Positions 1-9,065 of a stretch of 64,000 nt of DNA are shown here, one piece after another. Every line of letters begins with the position of its first letter. Position 1 is the stretch's first letter. Under the pieces are notes generated by a model that was not told the origin of the DNA, did no database searches, and saw only the letters and a program-made list of their open reading frames with translations. The stretch is from Ascidia mentula. Taxonomy: Eukaryota; Chordata; Ascidiacea; Phlebobranchia; Ascidiidae. The translations under genes and the position numbers were made by a program. The stretch covers positions 23,108,988 through 23,172,987 of the forward strand of contig OX387199.1 in assembly GCA_947561715.1 (NCBI GenBank), in the 5' to 3' direction.

Positions 1-1157
1 GTGTTGCAGAATGACAATAGAGGAAATGCATGCATTTTAAGCTATATTTCAAGTTGCTTAAAAGCTGAAAGTCAAGCAACAGACCCCATACTTTATGTAC
101 ATTAGGGCATTGAAAAAATTCATTTTTGTCACTAGGTGGCGACTGATGACTGGAGCTGGTTTAAAATCCTCCCATGATGTTTACCTTACATAAATAAACA
201 TATTTCAGTGTAAATTTAATGTCTATTTCACCATTTAAAAAATTTGACATTTCGCCTTAAGGACCTATATGGGTATTAGATAGGAGAAATCCTGTGTTCA
301 AGGCCCTCGGCTGTAATGCATCTAGCGACTGTTCCGCTTGTTTCCCAATGACCGTTGATGGGTCTTGTGACTTACATAGGGACCTGGAATTCTACAAAGT
401 TGAAAAAAAAAAATTGCTCCTGGATGAGACTGTACAGAGCAAGGACTTTTTGGGCCTCCTGGAAGATCATATGACCAACAGGGGGGTATACCCAGCCCTT
501 GGGGGAGGGCATAGACACTTTTTCAGCAACTAAATTTAATGCCATCGCATAGAGAAGAGTTGGAACTTACAAAAAAATGCAAATGAGTGGGTAGTTGAAC
601 GATTCATTTTTCTGCAAAATCCAGTTCCATTTTTGGTTGCTCTTTTAACCAAAATATTGAGTAACCAGGGGGGCAAATGGCCCTAGGGGGGTGGCTAAAC
701 CATTTTTTCGGATACTAATTTTGATCAAAATTTGTAGATATGAAATGGATCTTTCATAAAATCACAAATGATTGGACACTTAAACGATTCATTTTGCCAC
801 AAACACAGCCTGGTTTTTTTGCTGCATTTTCAACATAAATTTCAGCAGCACCCACCAGCAAGTTACTACCTAATTGGAATAGCTCAAAACCACACTAAAA
901 CTGCCCCAAACACCTTAAAATTCGCCATGACAACAGCACGCACATGTGCGCTCATTCAACCGTAAATTTAACTTAATTGCGTCACTGCTTTGCTTGGTGA
1001 TGCATGACTTTGCATTGTGACACAGGTCTACACGGTGGGCATTTCCCAGCACCAAAACTAATTTTCATAGAAATACCAATATGCGTCCTTAATGTTAATG
1101 GTCACTATTACTGAAACCATCAACATATTCAGTTCATAGAAATCTGTTACTCCTCAC
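1..1157. other. Non-coding sequence with diverged repeats
   Basis: I see no convincing exon here. Positions about 480-800 hold two diverged copies of a unit of roughly 170-190 bp; both carry a G-rich box followed by an AACGATTCATTTT-like stretch near 599 and 783. A segment at about 885-1000 (ACTAAAACTGC, then CCAAACAC, then CTCATTCAACC) is similar to 5728-5800 inside the foldback element, so it belongs to a dispersed repeat family. If the partial dehydrogenase gene that begins at 1308 on the minus strand is intact, this stretch is its first intron and later exons lie left of the window. Confidence 0.4.
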
Positions 1158-1308
1158 CTAATCCGCTCCCTGCCCCGGTGATGAGGACGATCTTCCCGCT
1201 AACATCCTTCTTCTCAGGAGGAACAAAGAACCGGAAGATTGAAACAATCCAGCAGTAAAGACCCCAGAAAAGTCCGGAAAGCAATTCCCCACGTGACCAG
1301 TTTCCCAT
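1158..1308 (-). CDS. First exon of a second SDR16C-type dehydrogenase (partial)
   Basis: On the minus strand an ATG at 1308-1306 opens a 151-bp reading frame ending in TTAG before a GTGAGG donor. It is the same length and phase as exon 1 of the complete gene at 4445-4295 and encodes the same layout: a hydrophobic N-terminal helix, then FRFFVP, then [20 protein letters not shown]. The cofactor motif TGxxxGxG is intact. The N-terminal 25 residues differ clearly from the neighbour (for example MGNWSRGELL), while the cofactor-binding part is nearly identical, so this is an older tandem duplicate or one under gene conversion. No second exon is visible between 1 and 1157; the rest is either beyond the window or lost, so gene and orphan-exon readings both remain open. 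Confidence 0.65.
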
Positions 1309-1423
1309 TACGTCATCCGTTTCACGTCACTAAGTCCGTATTAAATGGAACGTTTCACTACAGTAGACTCATAGGTTTTACGATAGAGAAACCCCCTCAG
1401 ACTTTTATTGACATGTACATAAG

Positions 1424-1519
1424 GCCACTTGTAACCTCCTGTAAAGTATTACGACCACTTGCAACGTCATGTAAAGTATTATGGCCACTTGTAACCTCCT
1501 GTAAAGTATTATGTTTAAT
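1424..1519. repeat. About 33-bp direct repeat, three copies, with an inverted copy downstream
   Basis: Three tandem copies of a unit reading approximately CCACTTGTAACCTCCTGTAA then AGTATTATGG occur here with a few substitutions. A single copy in the opposite orientation lies at about 1755-1788. The arrangement could fold into a hairpin, and the run includes a potential CAT-rich reading frame that I regard as chance. Confidence 0.7.
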
Positions 1520-1635
1520 ATAACATTTCAAGATAACCCATACAATGCTAGAAAACTTCAAGCAGACGTTCCGATTGTTTTCTACAACCATTATGTTTAG
1601 AATTTCTTCTGGCACAATAAAAACGTAACTTTATT

Positions 1636-1680
1636 AACTGACGTTTCACCTGTTATCCAACAAGGCTTCCTCAGGGTAAT
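1636..1680 (-). other. Hammerhead-like core motif (CUGAGGA...GAAAC)
   Basis: Read on the minus strand, CTGAGGA (1674-1668) is followed by a hairpin able to pair CCU-GUU with AAC-AGG and then GAAAC (1647-1643). These are the two conserved halves of a hammerhead ribozyme core around stem II. A four-base ACGU/ACGU stem III followed by GUU can also be drawn. I could not find a complementary stem I, so activity is unproven; it may be the decayed end of a retroelement. The surrounding 1309-2428 interval otherwise holds no gene I can support. Confidence 0.3.
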
Positions 1681-2428
1681 GGTACAGGTACAGCACACAA
1701 CTAACGCCAAGAAAAAACGTAAACATAAGGAAGAAGTTTTAAACATAATACTTTACATGAGGTTACATGTGGCCATAATACTGTTTAATTACAATATGCC
1801 TGACAGCAACAGAAACATGATATTAGAAGCAGATCGCAATCTAGACTCGCTTTCAAACCCGTCCCATTAACATAGTTAAATATCTGTTGCAAATCATTTC
1901 CAGTGTTTGGCATGATCCTTGTAGCCGAGTTAATCATTAGTTAAAACACTGGGTCGAAGTGCGGCCATCAAGCAAACATATTATAGTATCTTTTGTGTCA
2001 ACAGCGTTATTACCGTTTGCATTCTTGTGTTGTACAAAAAGCGTTACACTTAATTTTTTGTACACCAGCTACCACAGTTACTAACTAACAAAATTTACAA
2101 ATACAATTTTCGCAGCAAACAACATTTGGATAAGAATGTGATTCCTACATTTTTTATTTCACAATCATTTGGTTTTGGTTGATTGATTTAATAAAATACA
2201 AATGTTTGCATAATGTTGGTACGCCAATAAAACGACCACAGTAAGAATAGCTTTGCTATTACAGGATGGTTTTGGTCTTGCAGGAACTTATTCGTTTGAT
2301 ATCCAGCGTGCAACCACACAAATAAAAATTTATGTCTGAAGAAATGTTTTGTACGCAAATTGAACATAGACCGACTTGGTGTTTGTCGGGTCATAATTAC
2401 GTTAGTGACATCACAATTGAGCATCTCT

Positions 2429-4445
2429 TTAATTGTTATTTCTTCCTTTGAATGTATCCATGCTGGAGAGTGTGCCTGCAGCAGCGCTCGTACAGATGGC
2501 CGATTTAGCTGGCATAAGTCTTGGAAAAAAACATTTTGCATCTACAAATTCATTCTAAAACTCACTTTAATATAAAAGCAAAGGACATAGGCCTATAGGG
2601 CTATATTTGTAACACCAATATATGAAGGTTCCGAACGGATACCCTTTGACCTTGGTATCAAATAAGGCGTGGTGCTGTTTAAATTGATTCCGATGTGTAC
2701 CACAGGTTACTTGGAAGATCAACTTACCCTTTCAAGTAGTAAAGAAAATACACAGATCTTGGCATTAACAACAGCTGCTTATCCCTCAAAATACCATCCA
2801 TAATTTGTGCAACGGCATCATCAAGTTTAATCATTGGCATCAATCTGCAATAAATTAAGTGTTTTTTTTTCCGGGAAGACAAGAACATATTCCATCTTCA
2901 CAATCCAGTTACGCTTTGCCACAAAACAGACAAATTCAACCTTTTTGTTTTAAACAAATTCTGCAACTCACGGAGTTCCGACGCCTTTAAACATTCCAGT
3001 GTCGATGTAATACGGACAAACTAGGGTTGTTTTAACATTCACCTTTTCATATTCTAGTTCAGTGTAAAGAGCTTCAGTTAAACCGACGGCTGCAAATTTG
3101 CTGTAAATTTGAAATGTTTGAACTACAGAAATATAATATTCTTATGTCTGAAAGTTACTTTTATATAATTTTAAAATACTACCAAAAGATTCAGGGTGTC
3201 AATCAAGAAAAAGCATTACAAGGTGATGTCCAATGCCCACTTATTGAACTTTTATCTTTTCCATCATTAAGACTGAGATTTTCAAATTTAACCATTTCAG
3301 AAATTTTATTTTTCTTGGCCTTTTTTCAAGTTTTAGATCCAAAGTGGTTGACAAACAACAACCAAATTGTTCTGGAAAACTATGGACGCGTCCATTTAAA
3401 CGCACAGTTCGTACAAGTTGTCGAGAAACTTACCTCGCAGCATAGTCGCACTGACCAGGCATTCCGAATAAACCTGCTCCACTTGCTATCGTCACCACGT
3501 GACCGCTGTCCCTGTCAATCATTCCAGGTAGAAAAGCCTTCAGCGTCTGTGACGTAATTACAGGTGAATTAAAGGTTGAAGAACAAGCTATTTGTACCGA
3601 AATTTGTTTACATCACCGAAAATAATGGCGTGCGTTACATTATACATTAAACGTACAATATGAGATACGGGACGTTTAAGTTACAACACTTTTGTTCAAG
3701 TTTTCTGTTTAATCGCTTCATCCAAAGAATATGGGCCACTGAACATGGATTCAAACCCCATAGGAATTTTCCTATTCCTGAAGTAAGATCGTACGTAAAT
3801 GTGTGAACTGACATACCCAGAAGTGCGCTATGGCATTGACTTCCATTGTTTTGACAATGAGTTCGTCGCGACATTCTAGAAACTTCTTTCCAGTAACGAT
3901 TCCGGCGTTGTTGATGAGAATGTCAACGCACCCGACTTCCTCTTCAACCTTTCACATAATTTCACGTGAGTTTTTACTTACTCACCACTGGGTGATGTAC
4001 TCACTTTCTCGGCTACTTCATACACTTTACGTCGGTCTGTGATGTCACAGACGTACGGGTGCCATTGTGACGACATCTTTGTTTGTTTCATGACGTCACC
4101 GGTATTTGAGAGTCCTTCTGTTGAGATATCCCAACCGACCACTGAGCATCCAAGCTTGGCAAACTCCACACTCAGCTTCTGGCCTGGAAGTTAAATACAA
4201 AATATTCCATTACCCCGCAAATTCTCGAACAATCGAAGTGGAAATGAAAACATGTTTTCAACTTTAACGGAACACACAACGCCATCATCTTTACCTAACC
4301 CGCTCCCTGCCCCGGTGATGAGGACAATCTTCCCGCTGACATCCTTCTTCTCACGAGGAACAAAGAACCGGAAGATGGCTTCCAGCCAATAAAGCCCCGC
4401 CCAAAACATGGAGATGAGAATTTTGCCAAAAGTAACCTCTGCCAT
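2429..4445 (-). CDS. SDR16C5: SDR16C-family retinol/steroid dehydrogenase (RDHE2-like)
   Basis: Seven exons (4445-4295, 4183-4005, 3948-3817, 3546-3434, 3100-2972, 2844-2728, 2519-2429) join in phase to 303 residues, the usual length of this family. Visible motifs are an N-terminal membrane helix (about residues 8-29), cofactor loop TGAGSGLG (44-51), NNAG (123-126), catalytic Ser176, and YAASK with Tyr189 and Lys193. The C-terminus SMDTFKGR is typical of the SDR16C branch. The stretch [17 protein letters not shown] is closest, from memory of the family, to epidermal retinol dehydrogenase 2 (SDR16C5); 17-beta-HSD11/13 and RDH10 are the alternatives. Family members are membrane-bound NAD(P)-dependent enzymes of the endoplasmic reticulum or lipid droplet acting on retinol or steroids. 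A pyrimidine-rich AG lies one base before the ATG. Confidence 0.92.
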
Positions 4446-5250
4446 GCTGATTTAATTAGAAAAGTTTCTGCAATCATGGTTTGTGGATAAAAAGGAATGC
4501 GAACTTTGCTTTTGTAAACTTCTGTTTTTGCACTTTTCAGAAACTGATCATGCCGGCTTTTAGGCGAAAAAATGTTCTTTAGAGCAGTTTGCCTCACTGA
4601 TTTTTACAGTCTTGCTTGGTATAGGGTGTAATTAGGATAGTCTTAGAAACTCCTATGCTTGAACTCTAAACCACACGTGACTTTTCTAATGCCAGCAAAA
4701 CAAGCAGAGAGTGCACCAGAGGGACGCAAGACATCCAGTAAGTAGTTACAACATACATTAATTGCAATCACGTTCATCAAAATATTCACTTCCACTTGTA
4801 TAATTCTCCCTCCCCCGGCCCTCACCGACGCTTTTTCCGCTTGCACCCTCTTGATATAAAACAACAAACGGAAGTCACGCATACAATCGAATAGTGCCAC
4901 GTAACTTTTGTTTCGCTTTTTCAAAACATTACGTCACAGCTGATGACGTCTGCTTGGTCCCTGGGAGGAAATTCGCCTACCTGACGGTAATGGATAAGGG
5001 TAGTGCAACAGACAACTTTTGATTTGGCAGTGCAACTAGCACAATCTGCTCAAACGTATCTGAATTACAGCACATTGCCATTTTAGGCATGTCTTACTGC
5101 GCACTTTTCCACTGCTATGTATGAGCAAGGTCATCTGACTGAGTGTTATGCGAATAAATATTTGCTGTCGCTGCAGCGCTAACCTTTTTAACAAGCATTG
5201 AAAGCTTCAGTACTAGAATGCGCGCGCGCGCGGGTGTGTGTGTGTGTGTG
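4446..5250. other. Intergenic: decayed repeat and GC/GT microsatellite
   Basis: This is the 5' flank of the dehydrogenase gene. At 4539-4568 it carries CAGAAACTGATCATGCC...TTTAGGCGAAAA, a sister copy of the sequence at 31940-31970, with one core base of the hammerhead-like motif changed. Alternating GC then GT dinucleotides at about 5219-5250 abut the foldback element. No coding exon is supported. Confidence 0.5.
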
Positions 5251-5726
5251 ACCACCCTCATTCTGGCAGAATTCTGGCAGAATAATTTTGCAAATTTGCC
5301 ACATTCTACAAGGTACAACAGGCATTTACTCAAAAATTGTTTTTTTTGGATTAGAATCAAATTACAGAGATGAGCAAGCAGATCAAACCTCAAAAAACAT
5401 TTAAACAACATTTTCCGCAGCTGTATCAATCAAAAAAATCGCGAATTAAAAAAATCGCCTGGTTTTGCGATTCAGCATAATGGCGGCATGCGAAAATCTA
5501 GTCTAATACAAAGAATTCTGCTCGGCGTTCTTGCAATAGGTGCCAATATTGACCAATATCAAGGGAACGGAAATTTAATGCTCTACAACATGCAATTAAC
5601 AAATTTGAAATTAAGGTGCCGGATGACCTTCAAATCGCCCATTGAAGACGACCCGCTTTGAGCGAATCAGCAGCATAATGGCGTAATGTCGGCATGCGAA
5701 AAACTTCCCTATTAAAACAAAAAATG
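5251..5726 (+). repeat. Left arm of foldback element
   Basis: Inverted-repeat arm; landmarks in order are TTCTGGCAGAA, a T-run, AATCGCGAATT, GGCGGCATGCGAAAA, TTCTGCTCGGCGTTC and AAGGTGCCGGATGACC. All reappear in reverse-complement order in the right arm. Confidence 0.8.
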
Positions 5727-7489
5727 CACTAAAACTGCACCAAACACGCTGAAAATCGCCCCGGCTACACCACGTGACTTCTTGCTCATTCAACCAGAAA
5801 ATTGACCCCAATGCATCACCGGTTGCCTTGTGACGAAACTGAGAAATCTCTATGACCTTTTGTACGTGGAAAACAGGTCACAAATATAAACAATGCCAAT
5901 ATTACATATTTCATATTAATATACACGGTGTTCTCTGCAACAGCCTTCAACAGCCAAAAGGAAAGGTCAAGCGATAACCGTTGTTGGTATTGCCTCTTGT
6001 ACGGGTCGGTATGTGGATTCATCTATCGTCGCGAATCAGAGATTGTGATAAGACATGCATGTTTCGGTGTGAGTACATGTGGGACCTTTGGTCTATTCTT
6101 TTTTATTATTGAAGAGGGAAAAAACTGTAGCGGTGAATAATTGAAGAAAAAGGTGGCATAGGGGCAAAAAACAAACACAATGACGCAAAAATACAAATTA
6201 CTTGGGTACACGACAAACAGCTTAAACATGGTTTCATAAGATATTCAGTTGTTTTATTTTGACCACCGATGTTCAATTCAATAGTTCTTGTCGATTGAAA
6301 TACGAATAATTGTTGGTCGCCTATTAGCGTATTGCATCTGTACATTACATACCAACAACAACGAAGTGCACAGTCAATAAAACATTAGAAAATAGTATGA
6401 AATTTCAGTACTGTTTTACAATATCACAATATGACTATAGTAAGAATTAAAACCGTTTCATAGTCAAAAGACGCACGATACAGTTTTGCTAGCTTAAATT
6501 CCTTTAATTGTTTGTTGGTCATGATAGCCATGGGGTTCGGTTTAAATTGGGAGCTTATTAGTTTCCTCTCCACTGCAGCTTTTTTTGGAGATTAGCCTCC
6601 AGGGTAACCTATCCGCTAATAAGGAGTCCCATAAACCTTGTGCTTTGGCTGGATTTGTATTACCATTCTGCTGTAACCAAGTATAGAAGGTCTTTGTGTA
6701 CCCAAAGTGTTGTAAGATATTTTAGACACGTATGTTGGCTTTTTTTGTTTGCGAAGGAACTGTGTCCCACTCCTCATGTAGACTTGCTACAAGCTGCAGA
6801 AACTTGAAGAAAAATGTTGTATTTGGCTCAAAACCAAACTCTGTAACGAATATACCAACAGGTCAACAAGAGCAAATACTCACTCTTCGTTAAAATTTTC
6901 TAAAAAATGGTTTACTGCGCTTTTTCATAATTTTGTCAAGCCATGGGGGCTGTTGCGCATGTGGTTGGGTTTTTGGCTGGGAATTGACATCGCCATACTT
7001 TTGACACAATGTAAGGTTTTCAAAGAAATAAGAGTCTTCAATATTTTGCTATGGAACAACCGACGAATTAACGAGCACCTCAAATCTGTTTTGGTGCAGA
7101 AATCGTGTTTGGAGATTGGTTTTGTTTGGTTAAAAGGTTTGGAAAACAGCGCTTTAAATTAAGAGGCAACATATGATTCTCATTATCTATCATACCCCCG
7201 CCCATGCAAAATTTAAGATATGGTAACGCTTTTATTTCTTTCCCATTATGGCTATAGTTATCTTCCCGATAAGGGTTATTCCTCTGGTCGCCCAAAGGTT
7301 CATAACTACATTGGCTTTTTCAGGGAAGGGAGAAAGTTCAATTCAATTATTTCCAGATCCTTTTATTATCACCGTAAGTCCGAAGCCCATTGAAGTCCAG
7401 TATGTTGAAAGGGTTTTATATTGCATGGTTTCAGCGATTCGGGCATACGAAAAAGGCAGAGAACTTTTCCATATTCGCTTTGCAATCAG

Positions 7490-7910
7490 TCATTTCACTA
7501 AAGTCCTAAAAAATTTGAAAGATTTTAGAGAAATCAGTATCCGAACCTTTCGTAAAAACAATGGTATGGTCTGGAAATAGGGATGATTTTTATTCATGCA
7601 GACCACGAACAAAGTTAAGGAGAGTGGGTCATCTTGTCTGAGGCCACGTTCTATGTCAAACGATTCCAACAAATATGGTGTCGAAAATTTGCATGTAGGC
7701 CTATGTGGAAACATGGTAATGGTCCCTAATGTAAATAATGTCGAACAGCAACCGGATATTTGACCCTATATATCGGTGCGGTTGGAAGCCGTGTCGCTCC
7801 TTCAATACAAAACCACGTATCTTGCGTTGTCGACTTTTAAGGAGATCTTGTAGTCCATGTTTAGCAAAGGTATCGGGCGATAATTTGGGAATATAGAAAA
7901 CCTTTCCCAC
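7490..7910 (-). pseudogene. Decayed LINE reverse transcriptase fragment
   Basis: Two overlapping minus-strand frames carry recognisable non-LTR reverse transcriptase blocks. 7910-7701 contains HGFQPHRYIGSNIRLLFDII, corresponding to the FxxxR...NIR.l.d motif of L1/Tx1-type elements, and 7714-7490 contains ESFDIERGLRQDDPLSLTLF, the GxRQGDPLSP.LF motif with Gly to Asp and Pro to Leu changes. The two blocks lie in different frames, so at least one frameshift separates them, and no YADD box is intact. The flanking DNA to about 6480 and 7970 is probably the rest of the same insertion, but I cannot assign it residue by residue. Confidence 0.7.
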
Positions 7911-7971
7911 TATTAGGAAACAGGGTGAAAACTCCTTTAGATTGTGAACAGATATTCTACCTGATTAAGTT

Positions 7972-8470
7972 TCCGTTCTCTTGATATTGGTCAATATTGG
8001 CACCTACTACAAGAACGCCGAGCAGAATTGTTTTAATAGGGAAGTTTTTCGCATGCCGACATTACGCCATTATGCTGCTGATTCGCTATAAGCGGGTCGT
8101 CTTCAATGGGCGATTTGAAGGTCATCCGGCACCTTAATTTCAAATTTGTTAATTGCATGTTGTAGAGCATTAAATTTCCGTTCCCTTGATATTAGTCAAT
8201 ATTGGCACCTATTGCAAGAACGCCGAGCAGAATTGTTTCAATAAGGAAGTTTTTCGCATGCCGACATTACGCCATTATGCTGCTGATTCGCTAAAAGCAG
8301 GTCGTCTTCAATGGGCGATTTGAAGGTCATCCGGCACCTTAATTTCAAATTTGTTAATTGCATGTTGTAGAGAATTAAATTTCCGTGCCCTTGATATTGG
8401 TCAATATTGGCACCTATTGCGAGAACGCCGAGCAGAATTCTTTGTATTAGACTAGTTTTTCGCATGCCGC
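7972..8470 (-). repeat. 205-bp tandem units at the foldback right arm
   Basis: The string TTGATATTGGTCAATATTGG starts at 7981, recurs with one change at 8186 and again at 8391, giving a 205-bp period. The full unit includes GCATGCCGACATTACGCC and AAGGTCATCCGGCACC. Only one full copy lies in the left arm, so the extra copies arose after, or independently of, the inverted duplication. Confidence 0.8.
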
Positions 8471-8703
8471 CATTATGCTGAATCGCAAAACCAGGCGATT
8501 TTTTTAATTCGCGATTTTTTTGATTGATACAGCTGCGGAAAATGTTGTTTAAATGTTTTTTGAGGTTTGATCTGCTTGCTCATCTCTGTAATTTGATTCT
8601 AATCCCCAAAAAAACAATTTTTGAGTAAATGCCTGTTGTACCTTGTAGAATGTGGCAAATTTGCAAAATTATTCTGCCAGAATTCTGCCAGAATGAGGGT
8701 GGT
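8228..8703 (-). repeat. Right arm of foldback element
   Basis: Reverse-complement partner of 5251-5726, ending in GGGTGGT next to a GT run. A few substitutions separate the arms, and the T-run length also differs, so the inversion is not very recent. Confidence 0.8.
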
Positions 8704-9065
8704 GTGTGTGTGACATGAGCATTGTCAGTTTGTGTGCAGTCAACCATATCATTCATGTTTTGACGTAATATTTTAACTTTCTACAACGCCACAAAGCAAG
8801 TGTTATGCTTAAAATATTTTACCTTGTTTAAAGTGGGCTGTAAAAGTAATTTTGAAACGTTGATTGATATTAAAAACCAGGCTAATCACTTGATTGATAA
8901 CTTGCACAGTTCTGCCCAGTCTAAAGTTTTCAACACATCTGGAAAATACGGTTACTGGTCTGTCGTAAGTGATGATTTTTGTGTGAAGTTTATTTGTATG
9001 TACGTTGTGCAAAGTGATTTGGGAAGTAATGATTTAAGTTATGATTGTGTATTTTAAGCAAAGTC

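Larger units (their letters stand above)
5251..8703. mobile_element. Large foldback element with about 475-bp inverted arms
   Basis: The left arm (about 5251-5726, beginning ACCACCCTCATTCTGG) is nearly the reverse complement of the right arm (about 8228-8703, ending CCAGAATGAGGGTGGT). Both ends sit in GT-repeat DNA, so a target duplication cannot be judged. The interior holds LINE reverse transcriptase remnants on the minus strand and about 1.5 kb of other sequence. Near the right arm a 205-bp unit is tandemly repeated (7972-8185, 8186-8390, partial to 8470). I see no transposase. It could be a non-autonomous foldback transposon that trapped a LINE, or a large inverted duplication. Confidence 0.75.

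Noticed and set aside
3114-3557. 147-codon plus-strand frame over the SDR gene
   Set aside because: It lies over exon 4 and an intron of the minus-strand dehydrogenase and shows no family motifs.
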